Shown in pieces: positions 27,931-36,170 of a stretch of 36,170 nucleotides of DNA. The notes beneath the pieces were generated by a model that saw only the letters and a program-made list of their open reading frames with translations, did not search any database and was not told where the DNA came from. Location: assembly GCA_903925425.1 (NCBI GenBank), contig CAIYFD010000027.1:1-36170 (forward strand), read 5' to 3'. This stretch comes from an uncultured Opitutia bacterium. GTDB lineage: Bacteria > Verrucomicrobiota > Verrucomicrobiia > Opitutales > Opitutaceae. The first letter of the stretch is position 1; every line of letters begins with the position of its first letter. The position numbers and the translations under genes are program-made.

Positions 27931-28014
27931 GATCGACGGTAGGGCGGCGACTCCGTTCGCCGCCGGGATGAGGATCGCGGCGGTCACGGAGTGACGCGCC
28001 CTACCGTTCTATCG
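27931..28014. repeat. REP-like palindromic repeat upstream of nnr
   Basis: ACGGTAGGGCG at 27936-27946 pairs perfectly with 27997-28007, and ACTCCGT at 27950-27956 pairs with 27986-27992. Further GC-rich self-complementary blocks lie between. The composition is unlike the heptamer arrays further left, and it resembles the palindromes at 30.6 kb in its GGGCGG/CTCCGT style. Confidence 0.8.
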
Positions 28015-28030
28015 AAGGTGTCCATCATAC

Positions 28031-28642
28031 TTACTTTCCGCCGGCCGGCGGCTGCACCGTTGAGTTCGCTTGCGCCGGCGGAGCCGGGGGCACGTCGGCG
28101 GGATCCGCAGGCCGCCGGCCGCTGAAGGCCTCGATGATGCCCCGCGAGACCTGCCGCCCGCTTTCCTGGGCCACATCCTTGAGCCATTGCTGGTACTGGG
28201 CCTCGGTCTCCGTGAATTGGATCGGCAGGTTTTCCGGCACCCCGTGATTGAGCGGCCGGCGCGTCAACTGCGGGATTGTGCGGAAATAGAGCGTTTCGCC
28301 CACGCGCCGGATCTCGAAGCGATCGATGACCTCCTGCGCCCCGCGATTCCAGAGCACCACCTCGGTCAGGTCGTTCGCCCAGTGGGCGAGTTCGCTGTAC
28401 TGCGCGAACACGGCCTCGATCTCCATCGGCTTGGGCGGAGTGGCCACCCGGGCCGGCGGCACCTCCACTGGATCCACGATCGGCGGGTCCGTCTCCTCCA
28501 CCGTCGCGCGGAGCAGCCACATGAAGAGAATACCGCAGGCGAATCCCAGCATCACCCACGATGGCGTCGTCGAGGGACGCCTCGTCTCCGGCGGCGTGGC
28601 ACCGCCCTCCCCGCCTTCGCCCAGCTCTTCAGGATCGTTCAT
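28031..28642 (-). CDS. Single-pass membrane protein of unknown function
   Basis: A protein of 203 residues that I do not recognise. An acidic, Gly/Pro-rich cytoplasmic start precedes one membrane helix (WVMLGFACGILFMWLL, about 29-44). A Pro-rich periplasmic linker leads to a domain with VVLWNRGAQEVIDRFEIRRV and TLYFRTIPQLTRRPLNHG. The end is Pro/Ala-rich. It lies 20 bp after acpS on the same strand, so it is probably in the pdxJ-acpS transcript. Only topology can be supported. Confidence 0.72.
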   Translation of the reverse strand: MNDPEELGEGGEGGATPPETRRPSTTPSWVMLGFACGILFMWLLRATVEETDPPIVDPVEVPPARVATPPKPMEIEAVFAQYSELAHWANDLTEVVLWNRGAQEVIDRFEIRRVGETLYFRTIPQLTRRPLNHGVPENLPIQFTETEAQYQQWLKDVAQESGRQVSRGIIEAFSGRRPADPADVPPAPPAQANSTVQPPAGGK

Positions 28643-28661
28643 GGCCGGGTGGGTCGGGGGC

Positions 28662-29090
28662 TCAGGACTTTACGGCGGCGGAAGGCGCCCCCAGCACCAC
28701 GGCCACGGCGATCGCGGTGGTCTCGGTGTGGGACAGTGTCACCTGCACGGAAGTCCCGCCCACGCGGCGCAGCAATTCCAGCCCGCGCTCATCGAGGCGC
28801 ACCAGCGGCTCCGCACGTTCGCCGGGATAGATGGAAACGGATTTCCAACCAAGTTCCGCACCAATGCCGGTGGTGAAACATTTCGAGACGGCCTCCTTGG
28901 CCGCCCAGCGCGCGGCGAGGTGCTTGTGCGGGTGCGCCTTGCCGGAGCAATAAGCCCGCTCCTCCTCTGTGTACACCCGCCCAAGGAAACGCTCGCCGCT
29001 GCGCTCGATGGCTTCGCGGATGCGCTGCACCTCGATCAGGTCGCACCCGATCCCGATCACGAAGCCGCCGGGGGGAAGGGAGAGATTCAT
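28662..29090 (-). CDS. acpS: Holo-[acyl-carrier-protein] synthase AcpS
   Basis: Transfers 4'-phosphopantetheine from CoA to acyl carrier protein. At 142 residues it is near the family length. The metal-binding start [16 protein letters not shown] (about 13-28), [11 protein letters not shown], and the second motif [15 protein letters not shown] are all present, as is the C-terminal [16 protein letters not shown]. The ATG overlaps the pdxJ TGA as ATGA, the common pdxJ-acpS pairing, so translation is likely coupled. Confidence 0.95.
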   Translation of the reverse strand: MNLSLPPGGFVIGIGCDLIEVQRIREAIERSGERFLGRVYTEEERAYCSGKAHPHKHLAARWAAKEAVSKCFTTGIGAELGWKSVSIYPGERAEPLVRLDERGLELLRRVGGTSVQVTLSHTETTAIAVAVVLGAPSAAVKS

Positions 29091-29824
29091 GGATTCATCC
29101 GTGCCTTCATCTCGCGGACGGCCTCACCGATGCCGGTCAGGACCGCGCGGCTCAGGATCGCATGGCCGATGTTGAGCTCATGCAGGTGCGGGATCGTGCG
29201 GACCTCGGCGATATTGACGTAGTTGATGCCGTGGCCGGCGTTGACCGTCAGGCCAGCCTGCGCCGCGAGCCGGGCGGCGGCGATCAGGCGCGCCAACTCC
29301 TTTGCCCGCGCCGGGCCGGTGGCATTGGCGTAGGCGCCGGTGTGCAGTTCGATCACGGGCGCGCGCAGTTCCGCTGCCAGCTCGACCTGGGCCGGATCCG
29401 GATCGATGAAAAGACTGGTGGCGATGCCGGCGGCGTTCATCGCGTCCACGCAGGCCTGCACCCGTGCGCGATGCACGACCACATTCAGCCCGCCCTCGGT
29501 AGTGATCTCGGTGCGGTTCTCCGGCACCACGCAGACGGCCTCGGGCTTCAGGCTCAGCGCGTACGCGATCATCTCCGGCGTGCAGGCCATCTCAAGATTG
29601 AGGCGGGTGGCCACGACCTCGCGGAGCCGGCGCACATCGTGTTCCTGGATGTGGCGGCGGTCCTCGCGGAGGTGGACGGTGATGCCGTCGGCCCCGGCCT
29701 GCTCAGACAGCAAGGCGACGGTCACCGGATCAGGCTCAACGCAGCCGCCCGGGCCGGAAGCGCCGCGGTAGCGGGCCTCGCGCAAAGTGGCCGCATGGTC
29801 GATGTTGACGCCGAGAAGAATCAT
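29087..29824 (-). CDS. pdxJ: Pyridoxine 5'-phosphate synthase PdxJ
   Basis: Condenses 1-deoxyxylulose 5-phosphate with 3-amino-2-oxopropyl phosphate to make pyridoxine 5'-phosphate. The protein has 245 residues. Family motifs are [18 protein letters not shown] at the N-terminus, [47 protein letters not shown], and [11 protein letters not shown] near the end. ATG 29824 is the standard start; the upstream open frame to 30004 covers the divergent gene's beginning. First gene of the pdxJ-acpS-unknown run. Confidence 0.96.
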   Translation of the reverse strand: MILLGVNIDHAATLREARYRGASGPGGCVEPDPVTVALLSEQAGADGITVHLREDRRHIQEHDVRRLREVVATRLNLEMACTPEMIAYALSLKPEAVCVVPENRTEITTEGGLNVVVHRARVQACVDAMNAAGIATSLFIDPDPAQVELAAELRAPVIELHTGAYANATGPARAKELARLIAAARLAAQAGLTVNAGHGINYVNIAEVRTIPHLHELNIGHAILSRAVLTGIGEAVREMKARMNP

Positions 29825-29912
29825 GGGCGGCGACCATGGCACAAAAGACCCGACCGGCAAACCCGGAAAGATTCCTCTTTCCAGCGGCGCCCGCCCTGAA
29901 TTCAAACACACC

Positions 29913-30614
29913 GTGCCCGAGACCAACGCCCCGCGCGAAAACCTCCTCGTCAACCTCATCTGCAACATCGCCGTGCCGACGTATGTCCTGACGTCGCTCA
30001 GCAAGGACGATCATCTTGGTCCGGTCTGGGGGCTGGGGCTGGCGATTCTTTTCCCGATCGGCTACGGCATCTACGACTTCGCCCGGCGCCGGCGCACCAA
30101 CTTCATTTCGGTCATCGGCTTCTGCAGCGTCCTGCTCACGGGCGTGCTCGGCCTGATGCACGTGGGCGGCATGGGCTTCGCGATCAAGGAGGCGGTCATG
30201 CCCACCCTGATCGGCGCCGCCATCCTGTTCTCGGTGCGCACGAGCAAACCGCTCGTGAAGGAACTGATCTACAATGACCAGATCATCGACGTGCCGCGGG
30301 TGAACGCCGCCCTGGCGGAACGGGGCCGGACCCGCGACTTCGAACGCCTCGTGCTGCAGATCAGCATCTGGTTGGGCGCCAGTTTTGTCCTGAGCGCGGG
30401 CCTGAACTTCAGCCTCGCGCGCTATCTCCTGCGCGGCGCCCCGGGCACGCCCGAGTTCAACGCCCAGCTCGGCCGGATGCACCTGCTGGCGTGGCCGGTC
30501 ATCGTGGTGCCGAGCATGCTCGTGATGATGCTCGTGTTCTGGCGCCTGATCTCGGGGCTCAAGCAGCTCACCGGCCTGACGACCGACGAGTTGCTGCGGA
30601 CGGAGCAGAAGTAG
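29913..30614 (+). CDS. VC0807-like integral membrane protein
   Basis: A polytopic membrane protein of about 233 residues. It opens [21 protein letters not shown], followed by [31 protein letters not shown], broken here by a charged loop, and further hydrophobic helices at [17 protein letters not shown] and [20 protein letters not shown]. This pattern matches what I know as the VC0807 family, whose function is unknown. GTG 29913 is preferred because it leaves room for a promoter between it and divergent pdxJ. ATG 29823 is the alternative and would overlap the pdxJ start codon. Confidence 0.72.
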   Translation: MPETNAPRENLLVNLICNIAVPTYVLTSLSKDDHLGPVWGLGLAILFPIGYGIYDFARRRRTNFISVIGFCSVLLTGVLGLMHVGGMGFAIKEAVMPTLIGAAILFSVRTSKPLVKELIYNDQIIDVPRVNAALAERGRTRDFERLVLQISIWLGASFVLSAGLNFSLARYLLRGAPGTPEFNAQLGRMHLLAWPVIVVPSMLVMMLVFWRLISGLKQLTGLTTDELLRTEQK

Positions 30615-30626
30615 GGCCTCAAGGCA

Positions 30627-30649
30627 GGGCGGACATGTCATGTCCGCCC
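30627..30649. repeat. Perfect 11-bp palindrome after the VC0807-like gene
   Basis: GGGCGGACATG (30627-30637), a single T, then its exact complement (30639-30649). It lies 12 bp after the VC0807-like stop and between convergent genes, where it could terminate transcription from either side. Confidence 0.85.
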
Positions 30650-30664
30650 CAGTGGGTTCTTCGC

Positions 30665-30715
30665 GGCGGACTCATCAGCCTTCGCGAAGCCTACGGCTGA
30701 CAAGCCGAGTCCGCC
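30665..30715. repeat. Nested REP-like palindrome downstream of gltA
   Basis: Outer arms GGCGGACTC and GAGTCCGCC enclose inner TCAGCC/GGCTGA arms and a self-complementary CTTCGCGAAG. It shares the GGCGGAC/GTCCGCC ends with the palindrome 16 bp to its left, so the pair looks like two members of one family. It sits 17 bp beyond the gltA stop. Confidence 0.85.
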
Positions 30716-30732
30716 CTAGCCCGCAGACCGTA

Positions 30733-32025
30733 TTAGCGGTCCTTGATCGGCACGTAGTCGCGCTTGGTGGGGCCGACGTAGATCTGGCGGGGGCGGTAAA
30801 TGCGGCCCTTGGGATTTGCGGCGACCTCGCGCCAGTTCGCGATCTGACCCGGCGCGCGGCCGATGGCGAAGATGACCGTGAACATGTTCATCGGGATGCC
30901 GATCGCGCGCATGATGATGCCCGAGTAGAAATCGACATTCGGGTACAGCTTGCGGGCGAGGAAATAGTCGTCCTTCAGCGCGGCCTGCTCGAGGTTCTTG
31001 GCGATGGCGAGGAGCGGATCGTCGATCCCGAGCTTTTTCAGGACCTCATCACAGGCCTTGCCGATGATCTTGGCCCGCGGATCGAAGTTCTTGTAGACCG
31101 CGTGACCGAAGCCCATCAGGCGGTTGCTCTTGCTGCCCGACTTGGCGGCGGCGATGAAGCGCGTGCCGTCGTCACCCTCGTCGTGGATCGCCTGGAGCAT
31201 GCCCATGACCGCGGTGTTGGCGCCGCCGTGCAGCGGGCCCGAGAGCGCGCTGATGCCGGCGGAGATCGAGGTGAACATGTTGGCTGCGCTGGAGCCGACC
31301 ATGCGCACGGTGGAGGTGGAGCAGTTCTGCTCGTGGTCCGCGTGCAGGAGCAAGAGGAGATTGAGCGCCTTGGCGACCTCGGGCGCCACGGTGTAGTCGC
31401 TACCGGGCTCCGAGAACATCATGTGCAGGAAATTGTCGCAGAACGACAGCTCCTGGCGCGGCCCGACGTAAGGCAGCCCGCGTTGATAGCGGTAGATCAT
31501 CGCGCCGATCGTGCGGATCTTCGAGATGGCGATCGCCGCCGCGAGGTCGAAGTTCTTCAGGTCGGTCTCAAAGTTGTTCGTGGCGAGCTGCGGATAGTGC
31601 GCCGCGAGCGAGCCGACGATCGACGAGAGCAGGGCCATCGGGGGCGCGTCCTTCGGGAAGCCCTCGAAGATCTTCTGCATCTGCGTCTCGATGCCGGCGT
31701 TGATGCGGATGAGCAGGCCGAAATCCTTCCGCTGGGTGGCGTTGGGCAGCTCGCCGTAGATGATCAGGTAGGCGGTCTCAACAAAGTCGCTGTACGCCGC
31801 GAGCTGCTCGATCGGGTAGCCGCGGTGACGGAGCACGCCGACCTCGCCGTCCAAATAGGTGATCGAGCTCTCGCACGAGGCGGTGTTGCCGTAGCCCTGA
31901 TCGTAGGCAACGACGCCGGTGTCGGCGCGGAGCTTGCGGGTGTCGATGGCCCGTTCGCCCTCCGTGCCAACCATCACCGGCAGGGTAAACTCCTTGTCAT
32001 CGATCTTTAGGGTAGCGGAACTCAT
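30733..32025 (-). CDS. gltA: Citrate synthase (type II)
   Basis: Condenses acetyl-CoA and oxaloacetate at the head of the TCA cycle. At 430 residues it matches the large hexameric bacterial type. Active-site regions are [55 protein letters not shown] and [15 protein letters not shown]. The N-terminal beta domain ([20 protein letters not shown]) is typical of this class. ATG 32025 is the normal start; the open frame upstream is Arg/Pro-rich and rejected. It stands alone, bounded by palindromes on its 3' side. Confidence 0.97.
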   Translation of the reverse strand: MSSATLKIDDKEFTLPVMVGTEGERAIDTRKLRADTGVVAYDQGYGNTASCESSITYLDGEVGVLRHRGYPIEQLAAYSDFVETAYLIIYGELPNATQRKDFGLLIRINAGIETQMQKIFEGFPKDAPPMALLSSIVGSLAAHYPQLATNNFETDLKNFDLAAAIAISKIRTIGAMIYRYQRGLPYVGPRQELSFCDNFLHMMFSEPGSDYTVAPEVAKALNLLLLLHADHEQNCSTSTVRMVGSSAANMFTSISAGISALSGPLHGGANTAVMGMLQAIHDEGDDGTRFIAAAKSGSKSNRLMGFGHAVYKNFDPRAKIIGKACDEVLKKLGIDDPLLAIAKNLEQAALKDDYFLARKLYPNVDFYSGIIMRAIGIPMNMFTVIFAIGRAPGQIANWREVAANPKGRIYRPRQIYVGPTKRDYVPIKDR

Positions 32026-32201
32026 TGGTTGAACGAAGCCACTGCCCCGGGGCTTGGCAAAGCAAAGAAGGCGGCCCCGACCCGGCCCAGAGGGAAATAA
32101 GGGCCGGGACCCCGGCAAGTAAGAGATCTTGCGGGGGGCTGCTGCGGAAGGGTGCGTTATCCTGAACGCGCCGGGGCTTCCCTAGGCTGGGCCTAATATG
32201 C

Positions 32202-32223
32202 GGCGGGTTAAGGATAACCCGCC
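32202..32223 (-). terminator. Hairpin after hisH
   Basis: A perfect 9-bp stem (GGCGGGTTA with TAACCCGCC) has a 4-nt loop and lies 13 bp beyond the hisH stop. No T-run follows on either strand, so it may be an RNA 3'-end stabiliser or a weak terminator of the his operon. Confidence 0.55.
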
Positions 32224-32236
32224 CGACCAGATCAGG

Positions 32237-32920
32237 TCACCGCCCGCCGGAGCCCGCCACGACGTCGACGAAGTTGCGGTAAATCCGCAGGCCCTTGGCC
32301 TGGCTCTTTTCCGGGTGGAACTGGGTGGCAAAGCACCGGCCACGGCCGATCGCCGCGGTGAAGGCCCCGCCGTAGTCGCACTCGGCCAGCACCAGCGCCG
32401 GATCGGCCGGCACGCAGTGGTAGCTGTGCACAAAGTAAAAGGACTCGCCCTCGCCCGCCAGGCCCGCGGCCAGAGCCGAGCCCGGCTGGGTGAACCGCAC
32501 CCCGTTCCAGCCCATGTGGGGGATCTTGAGCTCGGGCGGACGCCGGAAGCGCACCACCTGCCCGGGGAAGATCCCGAGCCCGGTGACATTACCCTCCTCG
32601 GAGTGCTCGAACAGGGCCTGCATGCCAAGGCAGACGCCCAGGAAGGGGCGTCCGGCGCCGATCCAGTCCCGGAGGGAGTCATCCAGTTTTTCCGCGCGCA
32701 GTGCCGCCACGCAGTCGCGCAACGCGCCCACGCCCGGAAGCACAAGGCCCGCCGCGCCGCTTGCCGCGATATCCGCCGGAGTGTGGACCACCACGGGCAC
32801 GCCGCCCACCGCCTCCAGCGCCTTGGTGACGCTGCGCAGGTTGCAGATGCCGTTGTCGATCACGGCGACGCGGACGCCGGACACGGCCGGCAGTTGGGAG
32901 GTTTTCAGGTCGGCGGGCAC
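32237..32920 (-). CDS. hisH: Imidazole glycerol phosphate synthase glutaminase subunit HisH
   Basis: Supplies ammonia to HisF for the ring-closing step of histidine synthesis. The protein has about 227 residues. VAVIDNGICNLRSVTKALEAV, LPGVGALRDC, the nucleophile Cys in GVCLGMQALFEHSEEG, and the His/Glu of ATQFHPEKSQ are present, as is IPHMGWNGV. The start is GTG 32920 or GTG 32884; no ATG fits, and the open frame upstream lies in hisB. It follows hisB by 52 bp. hisF and hisA, its usual partners, are not in the window. Confidence 0.93.
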   Translation of the reverse strand: MPADLKTSQLPAVSGVRVAVIDNGICNLRSVTKALEAVGGVPVVVHTPADIAASGAAGLVLPGVGALRDCVAALRAEKLDDSLRDWIGAGRPFLGVCLGMQALFEHSEEGNVTGLGIFPGQVVRFRRPPELKIPHMGWNGVRFTQPGSALAAGLAGEGESFYFVHSYHCVPADPALVLAECDYGGAFTAAIGRGRCFATQFHPEKSQAKGLRIYRNFVDVVAGSGGR

Positions 32921-32972
32921 GGTCAGGACATGGGATCGCGGCCGGGCCGGCGGCCCAGCCCTACCCGGCAAA

Positions 32973-33578
32973 CTAGATCTTGCCCTTGGTCGAGGGCAGC
33001 AGGTCGGCCGCGCGTGGCTCGATCTGCGTCGCGACATCGAGCGCCCGGCCGAGCGCCTTAAAAATCGCCTCGGCCACATGGTGCGGCTCCTCGCCGTACA
33101 CGAGCTGGACATGGAGGTTCGCCCCGAGCGCGTTGCTGAACGCCCGGCAAAATTCCTTCACGAGCACGATGTTGAAGTCGCGCACGAACATCGTCGGGGC
33201 CTCGGCGCTGTAGACGAGGTGCGGGCGCCCGCCGACATCCACGACAACACGGGCCAGCGACTCATCCATCGGGAGAATGAAGAAGCCGTAGCGGCGGATG
33301 CCGAGCTTGTCGCCCAGCGCCTCCTTGAAGGCCTGCCCGAGCACCAGGCCGACATCCTCGACGGTGTGGTGATAATCGACGTCGGTGTCGCCCTTGGCCT
33401 TGATCTCGAGGTCGAAGAGGCCGTGCTTCGCAAACAGCGTCAGCATGTGGTCGAAGAACGGCACGCCGGTGCCGATCTTCGATTCGCCGCGCCCGTCGAT
33501 GGACAGGGTGAGCGCGATGTCCGTCTCCGCCGTCTTCCGGCGGACAGTCGCTACGCGTTGGGAGGAGCCTTTAGCCAT
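32973..33578 (-). CDS. hisB: Imidazoleglycerol-phosphate dehydratase HisB
   Basis: Dehydrates imidazole glycerol phosphate in histidine synthesis. The monofunctional form has 201 residues with no phosphatase domain. Metal-binding histidine motifs are visible: [36 protein letters not shown] and [19 protein letters not shown]. The active-site segment [17 protein letters not shown] is also present. ATG 33578 overlaps the end of hisC by 28 bp, so the two are probably coupled. Confidence 0.97.
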   Translation of the reverse strand: MAKGSSQRVATVRRKTAETDIALTLSIDGRGESKIGTGVPFFDHMLTLFAKHGLFDLEIKAKGDTDVDYHHTVEDVGLVLGQAFKEALGDKLGIRRYGFFILPMDESLARVVVDVGGRPHLVYSAEAPTMFVRDFNIVLVKEFCRAFSNALGANLHVQLVYGEEPHHVAEAIFKALGRALDVATQIEPRAADLLPSTKGKI

Positions 33579-34660
33579 GCGTCGAGGTTTTGGTTGAGGA
33601 CGAGCATCTCGTCGTCGGTGCCGACGCTGATGCGGAGGAAGGGAGCGGTCAAGGCGTGGCTCGGAAAGTGTCGGACGAGGACCTTGCGGGCGAAGAGGAA
33701 ACGGTAGGCGGACTCGGCGACCGCGGCGCCGGTGACTCCACCGGCGTCGCGCGGCTCGGTGAAGATGAAGTTCGCCTGCGAGGGATAGGTGAACCAGCCG
33801 CGGACGGCGAAGGCGCGGAGCTGGGCATCGCGCGTGGCCCGCACCCGGGTGACCAGTCCCTCGAAGTGGGCCTGGTCGCCCAGCGCAGCGAGCGCCGCCG
33901 CCTGCGAAAGCCGGCTGACGTTGTAGCTGTCGCGCACGCGGTCGAGCAGTTCGATGACCTTGGCACTGGCGAGAGCGTAGCCAACGCGGATGCCGGCCAG
34001 CGCGTAGGCCTTGGAGAAGGTGCGGACGACCACGAGGTTTTCGTACCGCGCCAGCAGCGGCACGGCGTTTTCCTTCGCAAAGGGAGCGTAAGCCTCGTCC
34101 ACCACCACGATGCCGGGAAAAACGCGCAGGACCTGCTCGATCTCGGCATTGGGAAACGCCACGCCGGTCGGGGCATTCGGCGAGGTCAGGAAGAAGATCT
34201 TCGCCTTGGTCGCGGCGATCCGCTCGACGGGAAGGCGCATGCTCCGGTCGAATTCGATCACCTCGCAGCCGCCATCCTGGATCGCGACCAGCACGGGATA
34301 GAGCGAGTAGCTGGGCAGGGTGAATCCCGCGGCGGCACCCGGGCCGGCAAAGACGCGGATCAGCAAATTCAGGATGTCGTCGGAGCCGTTGCCCACGCAG
34401 ACCTCACCCTCCGTCCGGCCGTGATGCCGGGCGAGCGCCGCGCGCAGCGGGCTGCTCTTGGGATTCGGATAAAGGCGCAGCGCGGCGCCGTCCGCGCCGA
34501 CTTCGTTCCTGACCGCCTCGGCCACGCGCGGGCTGGGAGGATAGGGACATTCGTTGGTGTTCAGCTTCACCCAGCCCCGCTCGGAGGGTTGCAGGCCCGG
34601 CGTGTAGGCATGGAGCCGCGTCACGTGCGGCTGGGCGAAGAAGGAAGGATCGGAAGACAT
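33551..34660 (-). CDS. hisC: Histidinol-phosphate aminotransferase HisC
   Basis: A PLP-dependent class I/II aminotransferase of 369 residues that converts imidazole acetol phosphate to histidinol phosphate. [69 protein letters not shown] and the Schiff-base lysine in [17 protein letters not shown] are all visible. It lies 50 bp after the hisD stop and overlaps hisB by 28 bp. Confidence 0.96.
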   Translation of the reverse strand: MSSDPSFFAQPHVTRLHAYTPGLQPSERGWVKLNTNECPYPPSPRVAEAVRNEVGADGAALRLYPNPKSSPLRAALARHHGRTEGEVCVGNGSDDILNLLIRVFAGPGAAAGFTLPSYSLYPVLVAIQDGGCEVIEFDRSMRLPVERIAATKAKIFFLTSPNAPTGVAFPNAEIEQVLRVFPGIVVVDEAYAPFAKENAVPLLARYENLVVVRTFSKAYALAGIRVGYALASAKVIELLDRVRDSYNVSRLSQAAALAALGDQAHFEGLVTRVRATRDAQLRAFAVRGWFTYPSQANFIFTEPRDAGGVTGAAVAESAYRFLFARKVLVRHFPSHALTAPFLRISVGTDDEMLVLNQNLDAWLKAPPNA

Positions 34661-34710
34661 GCGGAGAATGGGGCCGGCGGCGCCGGACCAGGTCCGGGCG
34701 GCCGAGGGGC

Positions 34711-36014
34711 CTACTTGACGCGCACCGAGACCGAGCGGCCGTGGGCGTCGAGCTGTTCCATGGCGGCGAAGGCGGCGACGATGGCGCGGCGCGGCGGACC
34801 CCGGCCCGGTCGTAACGGACCACGCTGGTGCGGCGCATGAAATCCGTCACGCGAAGCCCGCTGAAGAAGCGGCCGGCGCGGCCGGTGGGCAGGACGTGGC
34901 TCGGTCCCGCGGTGAAGTCGCCCAGTGCGGTCGCGGTGTGGTTGCCGACCATGATCGCGCCGGCGGTGGTGACCGCCTGCGTGAGTTTCGTGACCCACGG
35001 CTCGCGCACGAGCAACTCCAGGTGCTCCGGGGCGACGTAGTTGGCGATCTCCGCGGCCTGCTCGACTTTCTTCACCGTGATGGCGAGGAATCCCTCAGCC
35101 AGCACGCGGGCGGTTTTTTCCGAGCGGCTGATCAGCTTGGACTGCGCCTCCAGCTCGGTCGCAATGGCGGCGATGATCGCGGGGGACGTCGCCACGAGGT
35201 AGATTTTCTCCCGGCCGGAACCGTGCTCCGCTTGGGCGAGGAGGTCGGCGGCGGCCCAGTCGGCCCGGACCGACTCGTCGGCAATAACCATAAGTTCGCT
35301 CGGGCCGGGCAGTGAATCGACTCCCACCGTGCCGAAAACCTGGCGCTTGGCTTCGCACACCCAGGCGCTGCCCGGGCCAAAGACCTTGTCCACGGCGGGT
35401 ATCGTGGCGGTGCCGTAGGCCATGGCGCCGATCGCCTGGACTCCGCCGACCCGATAGACTTCGGAGACGCCCGCCAAGTGCAGGGCGGCGAGCAGACCGT
35501 CGGCCACGCGCCCGCTCGGGCCGGTGGGGGTGAAGGCCGCGACCTCCGGGCAGCCGGCTAGCTGCGCGAGGGTGGCCGTCATGAGCACGGTCGAGACGAG
35601 GGGGACCTGGCCGCCCGGGATGTATAGCCCCACCCGGCGGATCGGATCGAACTTCTCCCCCACCCGCGCCCCGTGCGGGTTGCGGGCCGCCCAGGCCTTT
35701 GGCAACGAGCGGCGGTTGAAATCGACAATGCTCGCGTACGCCGCCTGAAGAGCCCGGCGCTCGCCGGCCGAAAGTCGTTTCATCGCCCCGGCCAGATCGG
35801 CGCGCTTCACCCGGAAACGCTCGGGCGTCAGCTTGGAGCCGTCAAAGCGGGCCGCGTACTCGGCCACGGCGGCATCCCCGCGGACCCGCACGTCCGCGAG
35901 CAGGCCCGTGACGGCCCGGACGGTTTCCTCGGACACGGCGGCGGTTCGGCAGAACGCGGCGAGGTCGTCGGCGAAATTTTTTTCGGTGTAACTGAGCAGG
36001 CGCACGAGGTCCAA
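34711..36014 (-). pseudogene. hisD: Histidinol dehydrogenase HisD, interrupted by a one-base frameshift
   Basis: Oxidises histidinol to histidine. Most of the protein is intact in one frame from ATG 36014: GLYIPGGQVPLVSTVLMTA, VYRVGGVQAIGAMAYGT, VFGPGSAWVCEAKR, GPSELMVIADES, AEHGSGREKIYLV, YVAPEHLELL, and ALGDFTAGPSHVLPTGRAGR with FFSGLRVTDFMRRTSVVRYD. After AGVRRAAP the frame leaves the family. The expected end (IVAAFAAMEQLDAHGRSVSV, then RVK and TAG at 34711) is found in another frame. The break is at about 34782-34785, where one base is missing beside GGCGCGGCGCGG. About 24 C-terminal residues are affected; sequencing error is possible. Confidence 0.88.
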
Positions 36015-36073
36015 CGTGGCGGCGATTGCGGCCCGAATCCAGCCGGAAGCAACCGGCCCGAGGGAGAAAGGGC

Positions 36074-36170
36074 CTACTGGCGCAACGAAGAGATCGTCGG
36101 CACCGTGAACAGGTTCGCCGGGAACTTCTCGTTCACCGCGACCTTCTCGAAGACGATTGTGACGGTGACA
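36074..36170 (-). CDS. C-terminal end of an unidentified gene
   Basis: The last 31 codons of a minus-strand frame that enters from the right edge and ends at TAG 36074-36076. The visible residues include VTIVFEKVAVNEKFPANLF and end in SSLRQ. The alternating beta-like pattern and codon use support a real gene, but too little is visible to name it. It would lie 59 bp upstream of hisD on the same strand. Confidence 0.45.
   Translation of the reverse strand, partial: VTVTIVFEKVAVNEKFPANLFTVPTISSLRQ

Noticed and set aside
26472-27971. A 499-codon plus-strand frame opposite nnr
   Set aside because: Antisense shadow with Arg/Gly/His-rich composition; nnr itself shows clear motifs.
34404-34710. A longer HisD (536 residues) reading into hisC
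   Set aside because: The added residues are the out-of-frame shadow of hisC after the frameshift; the family end lies in another frame and stops at 34711.

Overview
The window is GC-rich bacterial chromosome. It is densely coded, mostly on the minus strand, with ATGA-type overlaps and few recognisable Shine-Dalgarno sites. The gene content and protein flavour suggest a Verrucomicrobiota member, most likely Opitutaceae-like: a Pse sugar locus, a verrucomicrobial-style pseudopilin/PilMNOP cluster, a VC0807-type membrane protein, and palindromes of the type I associate with these genomes. This assignment is inference; no 16S or other marker was searched.

Layout. (1) 1-3930, minus: a pseudaminic-acid operon pseB-pseC-pseF-methyltransferase-pseG, running off the left edge; pseH and pseI are not in view. 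Upstream on the same strand (4243-6129) is a TPR/O-GlcNAc-transferase-like glycosyltransferase, so the block looks like a surface-protein glycosylation locus. (2) 6361-7995: an HDOD signalling protein and an ECF-type sigma factor, tail to tail. (3) 8313-13783, plus: three pseudopilin/PilX-like genes, then PilM-, PilN-, PilO- and PilP-like genes, with no motor ATPase, secretin or prepilin peptidase. An initiator tRNA-fMet with its own promoter and terminator and a membrane-anchored subtilisin-like protease follow. (4) 15768-22840, minus: tgt, uxs, secA and lnt. (5) 23046-25084, plus: pabA/trpG, nrdR, an unknown gene and a HIT protein. (6) 25210-29824, minus: pdxJ-acpS-unknown-nnrDE-dprA, with a divergent VC0807-like membrane gene. 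(7) 30733-32025, minus: citrate synthase. (8) 32237-36014, minus: hisD-hisC-hisB-hisH, with hisD broken by a one-base frameshift near its 3' end, and the end of an unknown gene at the right edge.

The most unusual structure is non-coding. From about 20.5 to 25.2 kb, six consecutive intergenic gaps each hold a short array of degenerate 7-, 8- or 9-nt units. The unit differs from gap to gap (AACGYTC, GAACNCN/NNNNGTT, AATCNNN, GGAANNCA, GATCNGNCN), and in most gaps the array is arranged as an inverted pair able to fold into a hairpin. Further right (27.9-30.7 kb) the gaps instead hold classical REP-like palindromes. Two informational genes carry notable deviations. Tgt has lost all three zinc-binding cysteines while keeping its catalytic aspartates. 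The initiator tRNA has an A29:U41 pair in place of the first of the three conserved G:C pairs.
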